Under the pieces are notes generated by a model. That model saw nothing but the letters and a program-made list of their open reading frames with translations. It had not been told where the DNA came from and searched no databases. Below are positions 7,158-13,186 of a stretch of DNA of 16,155 bases, in pieces. The translations under genes were made by a program, and so were the position numbers. Each line of letters starts with the position of its first letter. The first letter of the stretch is position 1. The stretch is from Bacteroidales bacterium (GTDB lineage: Bacteria; Bacteroidota; Bacteroidia; Bacteroidales; Bacteroidaceae), in assembly GCA_030523385.1 (NCBI GenBank), contig JAUNIV010000010.1, positions 1 through 16,155 of the forward strand, in the 5' to 3' direction.

Positions 7158-7185
7158 TGGTAGGACCTCCCACAGTTTCGGTAAG
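7158..7185. promoter_or_regulatory. Bipartite operator candidate, copy B
   Basis: TGGTAGGAC, nine bases and TTTCGGTAAG repeat copy A at 5757 with the same 28-bp length. It ends 21 bp before the -7 box at 7207, just over the -33 region. The text after it, GTCCCAATC-TATCCGTATG, also holds an ATCCGTA motif seen in other promoters of this block. Confidence 0.6.
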
Positions 7186-7206
7186 TCCCAATCTATCCGT
7201 ATGCCG

Positions 7207-7214
7207 TAACTTTG
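7207..7214 (+). promoter_or_regulatory. -7 box of the lipoprotein hydrolase gene
   Basis: TAACTTTG followed by CACCG fits TAnnTTTG. A start site about 7 nt on would leave only about 9 nt before the ATG at 7230 but about 18 nt before the ATG at 7239, which favours the latter. Confidence 0.7.
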
Positions 7215-7238
7215 CACCGTGATTAAAACATGAACGGT

Positions 7239-8324
7239 ATGAAAAAGATAAACGATTTGAAAAAAGTGGCGGCAGGCATGACCGCAGTCTTTATGTTATC
7301 AGGAATCATGTCTTGCGGAGAGCATACGGGGACAAGCGGCAACCGTGGTGCAGAGGATTCCATCATGCGGATAACCGAACAGGGCAGCTTCGCCGTGGGC
7401 GGCAAGGTGCTGACCGATTCCGCCGGAAACACGCTCCACGGCGACCATGCGTATGTGTTCTATCAGAAACCGGCAGACGCACGTGGCTTGCCACTGGTAT
7501 TCGTCCACGGCACAGGGCAGTTCTCAAAGACATGGGAAACGACTCCCGACGGGCGCGAGGGCTTTCAGAATATCTTTCTCAAGCGGAGATTCGCCACTTA
7601 TATAATAGACCAGCCGCGCCGTGGACGTGCCGGACGAAGCACTGAACCTGCCACCGTTGTCTCCAAACACGACGAACAGCTATGGTTCAACCGATTCCGC
7701 TTAGGCATCTGGCCGGATTATTTCGAGGGCGTGCAATTCGACTGCGACGAAGAGACGCTAAACCAGTATTTCCGTCAGATGGCTCCCAACACGGGGCCTT
7801 TCGACCTCAATATTGTTTCTGACGCGGTGGCCGCATTGTTTGACAAGATAGGTCCGGCAATACTCGTCGTTCATTCGCAAGGCGGAGCCGTGGGCTGGCA
7901 GACTTTCCGCAAAACAAAAAACATAAAAGCCATCATTGCCTACGAGCCGGGCGGAGAGTTTCCGTTCATCGAAGGAGAACAGCCTACCAATGCCAAGACC
8001 CCGACCGGAGTATCAGAAACCATCGGCATACCCAAAGAAGAATTTATGCGCTTCACGGAAGTTCCTGTCCTCATCGTGTATAGCGACAACCTGCCGGAGA
8101 AAGTGCCCTCCGGCTATCCGGAACGTGACGAATGGACTTACCGCCTGCGTTGGGCAAGGCAATGGACTGCGGCTGTCAATGCTCATGGCGGCAATGCTAC
8201 GGTAATCCACTTGCCGGAGATTGGCATCAAAGGCAATACCCATTTCCCGTTCTCCGACCTGAACAATGTGGAGATTGCAGACTTGCAGTCAAAGTTCATG
8301 CAGGATAATGGACTTGACATTTGA
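7239..8324 (+). CDS. Lipoprotein alpha/beta hydrolase
   Basis: This 361-residue protein has a lipoprotein signal (MKKINDLKKVAAGMTAVFML) with lipobox SGIMSC, so it is predicted to sit in the envelope. It has an alpha/beta-hydrolase fold: FVHGTGQFSKTWE (oxyanion hole), nucleophile elbow HSQGG with Ser213, a likely acid Asp283 in VYSDNLPE and His335 in NTHFPF. The insertion IIDQPRRGRAGRS resembles a family of bacterial esterases acting on small esters or lactones; the substrate is unknown. An ATG three codons upstream (7230) is possible. It has its own promoter with operator copy B, which links it to the AKR1/flavoprotein unit. It ends just before the AT-rich repeats at 8329. Confidence 0.88.
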   Translation: MKKINDLKKVAAGMTAVFMLSGIMSCGEHTGTSGNRGAEDSIMRITEQGSFAVGGKVLTDSAGNTLHGDHAYVFYQKPADARGLPLVFVHGTGQFSKTWETTPDGREGFQNIFLKRRFATYIIDQPRRGRAGRSTEPATVVSKHDEQLWFNRFRLGIWPDYFEGVQFDCDEETLNQYFRQMAPNTGPFDLNIVSDAVAALFDKIGPAILVVHSQGGAVGWQTFRKTKNIKAIIAYEPGGEFPFIEGEQPTNAKTPTGVSETIGIPKEEFMRFTEVPVLIVYSDNLPEKVPSGYPERDEWTYRLRWARQWTAAVNAHGGNATVIHLPEIGIKGNTHFPFSDLNNVEIADLQSKFMQDNGLDI

Positions 8325-8328
8325 CCCT

Positions 8329-8401
8329 TTGAAAAATATTTTTCAAGGCATCAAAAAAGTTTTTTAAAGGAGCAAAAATTTTTTTCAAGGCGTCAAATCT
8401 C
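8329..8401. repeat. AT-rich palindrome followed by three tandem 21-bp units
   Basis: TTGAAAAATATTTTTCAA (8329-8346) is a perfect 18-bp palindrome starting 4 bp after the hydrolase stop. From 8339, three units start exactly 21 bp apart (8339, 8360, 8381). Units 1 and 3 share TTTTTCAAGGC-R-TCAAA; unit 2 is TTTTTTAAAGGAGCAAAAA, more diverged. Runs of T and A could give weak bidirectional termination, but the 21-bp phasing (two helical turns) also suits protein binding or bent DNA. Confidence 0.65.
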
Positions 8402-8493
8402 CCACTTCATACCGTCAAATTCGTTGTTTCGTTCAGACACGACAAGACGGTATTGATGTGATTTGTCTGATGTTCTGTAAAAATGATAAATCA

Positions 8494-8551
8494 ATCCGTA
8501 ATCAGTGTACGGCGGCTTCGAGGCATTCGGCATACCTTTGCATCCGTAATC
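8494..8551 (+). promoter_or_regulatory. Promoter of the YqhD-type gene with two ATCCGTAATC sites
   Basis: The -7 box is TACCTTTG (8533-8540), followed by CATC. ATCCGTAATC occurs at 8494-8503, 29 bp upstream of the box, and again at 8542-8551 just past it, in the same orientation. The upstream copy matches the AKR3 promoter (13110-13119) at the same distance. An inverted repeat ATACCGTC (8409-8416)/GACGGTAT (8446-8453) lies further upstream. The box shows that translation begins at 8570, not at the open-frame ATG at 8483. Confidence 0.7.
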
Positions 8552-8569
8552 ATAAAGACAGAGTACATC

Positions 8570-9724
8570 ATGGACAGTTTCAATTATGAATATCCCGTCC
8601 GCCAGCATTTTGGCAAGGGATGCGCGGAGAGCGCGATAAAGAAAGAAATGAAGAGTGTAGGACAACGCGTACTGCTTGCCTACGGTGGCGGGTCGCTGAA
8701 GCGCACGGGGCTGTACGACAAGATACGCACGTGGCTTGCAGAATGTGGCAAGCAGGTGACGGACTTCGGCGGCATCATGCCCAATCCCACCTACGCCAAA
8801 GTGCAGGAGGGCGCACGACTGGTGCGTGAAAACCATATCGACTTCATCCTTGCCGTGGGAGGCGGGTCGGTCATCGACTGCTGCAAGATTGTTTCGGCAC
8901 AGGCACGAATGGACGAGGATGTGTGGGACGCATGGTATGTCCATCACCGCCTGCCCACCGATTTCGTCCCGATGGGAGCCGTTGTCACCGCATCGGGCAC
9001 GGGCGCTGAACAGAACAACGGAGCCGTCATCACGCATGAAGAAAAGAAACTGAAACAACCGCTGTTCGGAGCATACCACTCGTTTGCCGTATTAGACAGC
9101 GATCTGACGAAGACCCTGCCCATGAAGCAAGTCATCAGCGGAGCATTCGACACACTGTCGCACTGCATGGAGACCTACATGGGCAAGCCGCAAGCAACAA
9201 ACCTCAGCGATGAAATCAACGAAGCCGTCATGCGTAATGTCGTGAAGAACCTGCGCGCCTTGATAGCCAACCCCGACGATGACTTTGCTCGTGGCGAACT
9301 GATGTGGGCATCGGCAATGGCAGAGAACGGGATGCTGAAATTGGGCAAGCAGACCGACTTCCAGTGTCACATGATAGAGCACGCCGTAGGGGCTTACACC
9401 GACTGCAATCACGGACAGGGGCTGGCGGTCATCCATCCCCCACTCTACCGCCATCTGCTGAACGAAGGCAAAGAAAAGTTAGCACGCATGGCAGAAGCCG
9501 TATGGAGCGTGAAAGGCGAGACCACAGAAGATACTGCCGCACGGGGCATCGACGCACTCGAATCATTTATCAAGGAAATCGGATTGCCTACGCATTGGAG
9601 CGAAATGGGTATCACCGACGAGTCCCTGTTGCGTGCCGCCGCCGACACCTGTTTCCTCATGCCGGGCTGCTGCAAGCCATTCACAAGGGACGAAATCTTT
9701 GAAGTATTAAAAGAATGTATGTAA
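8570..9724 (+). CDS. yqhD: Iron-containing alcohol dehydrogenase, YqhD/BDH type (NADPH-dependent aldehyde reductase)
   Basis: This 384-residue protein aligns over its whole length with E. coli YqhD (387 residues). Landmarks are NYEYPVRQHFGKG at the N-terminus, YGGGSLKRTG and AVGGGSVIDCCK (NADPH-binding glycines), and TASGTGAEQNN. The metal ligands fall at Asp194, His198 (DTLSH), His267 and His281 (CNHGQGLAV), the same numbers as in YqhD. Such enzymes reduce many aldehydes, including glyoxal, methylglyoxal, furfural and butyraldehyde, in the cytoplasm with NADPH. Its promoter resembles that of AKR3, and the exported hydrolase gene follows after 20 bp, forming an operon. The symbol is by similarity; butanol dehydrogenase is an alternative database name. 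Confidence 0.92.
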   Translation: MDSFNYEYPVRQHFGKGCAESAIKKEMKSVGQRVLLAYGGGSLKRTGLYDKIRTWLAECGKQVTDFGGIMPNPTYAKVQEGARLVRENHIDFILAVGGGSVIDCCKIVSAQARMDEDVWDAWYVHHRLPTDFVPMGAVVTASGTGAEQNNGAVITHEEKKLKQPLFGAYHSFAVLDSDLTKTLPMKQVISGAFDTLSHCMETYMGKPQATNLSDEINEAVMRNVVKNLRALIANPDDDFARGELMWASAMAENGMLKLGKQTDFQCHMIEHAVGAYTDCNHGQGLAVIHPPLYRHLLNEGKEKLARMAEAVWSVKGETTEDTAARGIDALESFIKEIGLPTHWSEMGITDESLLRAAADTCFLMPGCCKPFTRDEIFEVLKECM

Positions 9725-9744
9725 ACCACTAAACAGATAGAGCC

Positions 9745-10842
9745 ATGAAGAAAGCATTTATCATCGCATCATTCGCCATCACTGCCATGTCGGTCAGTAT
9801 CAGTGCGCAGCAAACAGCATTTACGGAAATAACAACCGTAAAGAGCCACAACGATAACCCGTGGGGATTGGTATATCGCGGAGCCATCGAAAAGAACGAA
9901 CCGGGCAAAGTGAACATCCACCCCATCACCTACATGCTGAACGGCCTGAAGATAGCTGCCAATGTCTATACGCCTGCCGGATACGATGCCACGAAGACAT
10001 ATCCTGCCCTCGTGGTAGCTCATCCCAACGGCGGTGTGAAGGAACAGGTGGCAGGACTTTACAGCCAGCGCATGGCGGAACAGGGATACATCTGCCTTGT
10101 TTTCGATGCTGCCTACCAGGGAGCCAGCGAGGGAGAGCCGCGCAATGTGGACAAACCAGCCAACCGCATCGAAGACATCCGCCGTGCTGCCGACATCTTG
10201 TTGCAATATCCCGGAGTAGATGTTTCGCGCGTGGGCATATTGGGCATCTGCGGAGGTGGCGGCTACACGCTGAAAGCGGCACAGACCGACAAGCGTTTCA
10301 AGGCTGTTGCCACGCTCAGCATGTTCAACACCGGACTGGTGCGCCGCAACGGATTCCTTGACTCGCAGATAAACGACGTGCAGCAACGCCTGGCCGACGC
10401 CTGTGCCGCCCGCCAAAAGGAAGCCGAAGGTGGTGAGGCGGAGTACGTAGGCGACATGAGCGGCGTGACGCCCGAACAGGCGGCCAAGCTGCCTTTCGAC
10501 CTTTATCGCGACGGCTATGAATATTACCTGCAAAGCCACGCGCATCCGAACTCCACCTTCCGCTACACAAAGAGCAGCCTTGTGGACCTCTTCGCCTTCG
10601 ATGCCTCCGCCGATATGTATCTCATCAACCAGCCCTTGCTGATGATAGCCGGCAGCATAGCCGACACGTTCTACATGACGGAGCAGTGCTACAGCCGTGC
10701 CACGGGGACGCAAGACAAGGAGCTGTTCCTCATCCCCGGCGCCACGCACATCAAGACTTACTACGTGCCGGAGTATGTGGATGCAGCAGTGAAGAAGCTG
10801 GCGGAGTTCTTCGGAAGAATCATCAATCCTAAAACCGAATGA
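9745..10842 (+). CDS. Exported alpha/beta hydrolase, dienelactone-hydrolase-like, with Cys nucleophile
   Basis: This 365-residue protein begins with a Sec signal (MKKAFIIASFAITAMSVSISAQ, cleavage likely after ISA). The fold is alpha/beta hydrolase: VVAHPNGGVKEQ near the oxyanion hole, FDAAYQGASEG, then the elbow GICGGGGY with Cys169 where most hydrolases have Ser, a probable acid Asp307 in ADTFYMTEQ and His335 in GATHIKTYY. A Cys nucleophile is known in dienelactone hydrolases and occurs in YcjY-like relatives. The natural substrate may be a lactone or activated ester; this is inference. It is the second gene of the YqhD-type operon. The sequence is GC-rich with strong codon bias, which creates a long antisense open frame that I reject. 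Confidence 0.88.
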   Translation: MKKAFIIASFAITAMSVSISAQQTAFTEITTVKSHNDNPWGLVYRGAIEKNEPGKVNIHPITYMLNGLKIAANVYTPAGYDATKTYPALVVAHPNGGVKEQVAGLYSQRMAEQGYICLVFDAAYQGASEGEPRNVDKPANRIEDIRRAADILLQYPGVDVSRVGILGICGGGGYTLKAAQTDKRFKAVATLSMFNTGLVRRNGFLDSQINDVQQRLADACAARQKEAEGGEAEYVGDMSGVTPEQAAKLPFDLYRDGYEYYLQSHAHPNSTFRYTKSSLVDLFAFDASADMYLINQPLLMIAGSIADTFYMTEQCYSRATGTQDKELFLIPGATHIKTYYVPEYVDAAVKKLAEFFGRIINPKTE

Positions 10843-10870
10843 TTGTTTTGCTACGGGATTGTGCTCCCTA

Positions 10871-11184
10871 CGTGCGTTTCCGGTGAGATTTGGTGTCCGA
10901 AGACTCCGGAAACGCCGTTTCCTGCCTTGTCCGAATGAAAGGAATGAAAAGGAACGTGCATCAAAGCCTTCATCGGCTTCAGAAAGTGGCAGGAAACGCG
11001 CGTTTATGGTTATTTCCGAATTCCAAAATACCTGTAAACGCACTACAAAACGTCCGATGACATCCGAAAATAAATAAAAACGCACGTCAAAACCTGTTTT
11101 TGATACCAAAACAAGGCTTTGACGTGCGTTTCTTGCTATTTTGACATCCCGTTGGAAGTATTGACGTGCGTTTACAGGTATTTT
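10871..11184. repeat. Nested inverted-repeat cluster built on GTGCGTTT motifs
   Basis: This gap of about 340 bp between convergent genes has no credible gene. It holds GCGTTTCCGG (10874-10883) inverted at 10906-10915; the palindromes GGAAACG-C-CGTTTCC (10908-10922) and AAACGCGCGTTT (10994-11005); and a perfect 19-bp inverted pair AAAATACCTGTAAACGCAC (11025-11043)/11166-11184 that encloses a second perfect 14-bp pair (11078-11091/11118-11131). TTGACGTGCGTTT also occurs twice as a direct repeat (11119, 11161). The right outer arm ends at the first base of the AKR2 stop codon. A 38-codon frame at 10944-11060 (MKRNVHQSLHRLQKV...) is inside the repeat. From memory, similar GTGCGTTT-rich intergenic repeats recur in Bacteroides genomes. 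Confidence 0.75.
11078..11131. terminator. Bidirectional terminator hairpin between the Cys-hydrolase and AKR2 genes
   Basis: The arms AAACGCACGTCAAA and TTTGACGTGCGTTT pair perfectly over 14 bp. The stem continues, after one A-C mismatch, through CCTGTTTT/AAAACAAGG with one bulge, leaving a TGATACC loop. A- and T-rich flanks (AAATAAAAA on the left, TTTCTTGCTATTTT on the right) suit termination from both convergent genes. Confidence 0.65.
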
Positions 11185-12023
11185 TATCTCCATCCCATGA
11201 ACATCCTTGTCGTCTCCGCATCGTGATGGTCGAAGAAGAGGCTCTTTCCGGTATCGAGTTTGGCTATTTGCTGCATTTCTCCGTCTGTCAGCTCGAAGTC
11301 GAAGATGTCGATGTTCTGTTGCATCCGCTCCATGCGAGAGGATTTCGGGATGATGATGACACCGCGCTGGATGAGCCAACGGAGGGCTACCTGCGCCACG
11401 GTCTTGCCGTGCTGCGCCCCGATGTGCGCCAGCGTCTCGTTGGTGAAGAGGCCGCCCCGTCCTTCGGCAAAGGGTCCCCACGACATGATATGTGTGCCAA
11501 ACTCCTCCATGATTCTCTGCGGCTCCACCTGTTGATCGAACACGTGCGTCTCCACCTGGTTCACAGCCGGGACAATCTCCATGTTGCTGGCAATGTCGAT
11601 GAAGTGGTCGGGATAGAAGTTTGATACGCCGATAGCCCGCAACTTGCCCTCCTTGTAAGCATCCTGCAGAGCGCGGTAAGCGCCGTAGCGGTCGCAGAAA
11701 GGCTGGTGCAGCAGCATCAGGTCGATGTAATCGGTCTGCAACTTGCGCAGGCTCTCGTCGATGGAAGCCTTTGCCCGCTCGTAACCGTAGTTGGAAATCC
11801 ACACCTTGCTGACAAGGAAGATATCCTTGCGGTCAATGCCGCTTTTCTTCACGGCGTTGCCTACACCTTCCTCATTGTGATAGGCCTGTGCCGTATCAAT
11901 CATGCGGTAGCCCACGCGCAGGGCATCCGATACACAGCGTTCACACTCTTCGGGCGATACTTGATACACCCCATAACCCATTTGCGGCATTTCGATGCCG
12001 TTGTTCAGTTTTACATAATTCAT
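11184..12023 (-). CDS. Aldo/keto reductase of the 2,5-diketo-D-gluconate reductase type (AKR2, DkgA-like)
   Basis: This 279-residue cytoplasmic protein has the AKR5-type layout: LNNGIEMPQMGYGVYQ at the N-terminus, tetrad Asp43 and Tyr48 (IDTAQAY), Lys73 (SKVW) and His106 (LLHQP), then AIGVSNFYPDH, VNQVETHVFDQQ and the NADPH-binding IIIPKSSRMERMQQN. Its length is close to DkgA/YqhE (275). Such enzymes reduce methylglyoxal, beta-keto esters and 2,5-diketogluconate. I chose the start at 12023 because the promoter box (12050-12057) lies inside the longer frame. It is 104 bp downstream of araC2 on the same strand but has its own promoter, so both modes of transcription are possible. Confidence 0.93.
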   Translation of the reverse strand: MNYVKLNNGIEMPQMGYGVYQVSPEECERCVSDALRVGYRMIDTAQAYHNEEGVGNAVKKSGIDRKDIFLVSKVWISNYGYERAKASIDESLRKLQTDYIDLMLLHQPFCDRYGAYRALQDAYKEGKLRAIGVSNFYPDHFIDIASNMEIVPAVNQVETHVFDQQVEPQRIMEEFGTHIMSWGPFAEGRGGLFTNETLAHIGAQHGKTVAQVALRWLIQRGVIIIPKSSRMERMQQNIDIFDFELTDGEMQQIAKLDTGKSLFFDHHDAETTRMFMGWR

Positions 12024-12049
12024 ATTATTCCTTGTTTGATTATCTGATG

Positions 12050-12116
12050 CAAAGGTACGGATGAAAGGCGAAAGCAATGTTGCACAAATTGCGGGGATAG
12101 CTGCCTTTTTTACGGT
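12050..12116 (-). promoter_or_regulatory. AKR2 promoter with upstream operator candidate
   Basis: On the minus strand the -7 box is TACCTTTG (12050-12057), followed by CATC. Exactly 46 bp upstream lies ACCGTAAAAAAGG (12104-12116). The same 13-mer sits 46 bp upstream of the araC2 box. A second CCG with a following TTT lies 21 bp downstream of the first CCG in both, as in paired AraC half-sites. The 13-mer also overlaps no coding sequence: it ends 11 bp before the araC2 stop. Confidence 0.7.
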
Positions 12117-12127
12117 AGATGCCGCTG

Positions 12128-12961
12128 CTACTCCCTGTACTCCGTGGGGTTCACACCCAGGTTGCGCTGCACGTAGCGGCTGAAATAGGCTGGCGATGAG
12201 AAACCGAACATATCTGAGATACGTACAAAGGTGAGCGACTTGTCGCGCAGGAGGCGGGCAATGTCGAGGGCGGTGTAGCGGTTTATCCAGTAATTGGCGG
12301 CATACCCGCTTACTTTCTTCGATACTTCGGAAAGATATTTGGACGTGACGCAGAGGCGGTCGGCATAGTACGACACTTCGCGGTGCTCACGATAGGTGCC
12401 GTTCTCCAGCATCGAGAGGAAGCGGTTCATGATGGAGGCTGTCTGTGTGGAGATGTCCGTCTCGTCGTAGAGGTGCGAATGGAAATCGAAGAAATCGAGA
12501 ATAAGCATCTGCACGGCAGCGATAAGCATGTCACGACGGAAGTGGTGTCCGGTGTCGGCAAGGCGCTGTTCCACCATGCGGAAGTCGCTGCGGCACACCT
12601 CCTGCTGCTCCGGCGTGAGACGCATCACGGGATTGAGGAAGAGGGCAAGCTGCCCCTTCATGCCGTAGTTGCTCTGCGGGGTGCAGAGTTGCAGGAAGTC
12701 TGATGTGATATAGATTATCTTCACCTTGAAGTCGGCCGAAGGCTTCATCCATTCTATCAGCTTGCCTTTGCGCACAATCATGAGGTCTCCCTCTCGCAAC
12801 TCAAATTCCCGTCCGTTGAATGCGAACCGGCAGAAGCCACCCGTACAGAGGGCATGGACCAGATACTCGCTGCTACAGTCGTCGTCGCAGAAGAAGCTGT
12901 AGCGGTTGCCTCCCAAATGCTGTAATGCGTCAGCTATCACAATGTTTTTCTGTTCTTCCAT
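12128..12961 (-). CDS. AraC family transcriptional regulator 2
   Basis: This 277-residue protein has an N-terminal cupin-like domain (about 20-90; FCRFAFNGREFELREGDLMI) with several Cys residues (25, 29, 39, 44, 93, 123). The C-terminal AraC DNA-binding domain spans about 177-277: the first helix-turn-helix is YADRLCVTSKYLSEVSKKVSG (199-219), the second ISDMFGFSSPAYFSRYVQRN (248-267), ending GVNPTEYR. It sits between AKR2 (same strand) and AKR3 (divergent), so both are likely targets. Its promoter carries the same 13-mer as AKR2, which suggests autoregulation. By analogy with E. coli YqhC, an AraC activator of yqhD and dkgA, it may sense electrophiles; the Cys residues would be the place to look, but this is inference. 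Confidence 0.93.
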   Translation of the reverse strand: MEEQKNIVIADALQHLGGNRYSFFCDDDCSSEYLVHALCTGGFCRFAFNGREFELREGDLMIVRKGKLIEWMKPSADFKVKIIYITSDFLQLCTPQSNYGMKGQLALFLNPVMRLTPEQQEVCRSDFRMVEQRLADTGHHFRRDMLIAAVQMLILDFFDFHSHLYDETDISTQTASIMNRFLSMLENGTYREHREVSYYADRLCVTSKYLSEVSKKVSGYAANYWINRYTALDIARLLRDKSLTFVRISDMFGFSSPAYFSRYVQRNLGVNPTEYRE

Positions 12962-12986
12962 CGTCAGTCTTATTTTATACCGGTTA

Positions 12987-13053
12987 CAAAGTTACCTATT
13001 TTCAGCCATGTACAGGAAATATAAAACACGGATTGACTTACCTTTTTTACGGT
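12987..13053 (-). promoter_or_regulatory. araC2 promoter with upstream operator candidate
   Basis: The minus-strand -7 box is TAACTTTG (12987-12994), 25 bp ahead of the start at 12961. ACCGTAAAAAAGG (13041-13053) is exactly 46 bp upstream, as at AKR2. It runs straight on into TAAGTCAATCCGTG; the GGTAAGTC so formed also occurs in operator copy B. Confidence 0.7.
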
Positions 13054-13109
13054 TTTCACTGGAACGATAACGACAGGAATATATAAAAAACAGAAATAAA
13101 TGTATTTTC

Positions 13110-13156
13110 ATCCGTAATCCGTATAACGTTGCTTCCGGATCATTCCCCTACTTTTG
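13110..13156 (+). promoter_or_regulatory. AKR3 promoter with ATCCGTAATC site
   Basis: The -7 box is TACTTTTG (13149-13156), followed by CATC. ATCCGTAATC (13110-13119) ends 29 bp upstream of it, and overlaps a second ATCCGTAT so that ATCCGTA is tandemly repeated with a 7-bp step. The spacing and core are those of the YqhD-type promoter. The box sets the start at 13187 rather than the ATG at 13154 (which overlaps the box). Confidence 0.7.
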
Positions 13157-13186
13157 CATCACAATAAATTCAGCAAAAGAACAGAT

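Noticed and set aside
8339..8401. Possible CRISPR array
   Set aside because: Units are contiguous and only 21 bp, with no spacers and no cas genes nearby.
8483..8569. N-terminal extension of the YqhD-type protein from the ATG at 8483
   Set aside because: The extension crosses the -7 box at 8533-8540, and the family begins at the MDSFNYEYPV equivalent.
8393..9079. 228-codon minus-strand frame opposite the YqhD-type gene
   Set aside because: It overlaps the promoter and the conserved GGGS and NADPH-binding region; no recognisable domain.
10944..11060. 38-codon ORF starting MKRNVHQSLHRLQKV
   Set aside because: It lies within the repeat cluster and its 3' part is made of the inverted arms (IPVNAL from CCTGTAAACGCAC). 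No promoter box precedes it. Similar tiny frames in Bacteroides repeats look spurious.
10871..11184. Insertion sequence or transposon ends
   Set aside because: Inverted arms are present but no transposase gene or target-site duplication is visible; kept as a repeat only.
9769..11802. 677-codon open frame on the minus strand
   Set aside because: It runs antisense through the exported Cys-hydrolase and in another frame of AKR2 and spans the repeat region. The translation is low-complexity (many R, H, G, C) with no domain, and both overlapped genes have complete catalytic motifs. It is a by-product of GC-rich codon bias.
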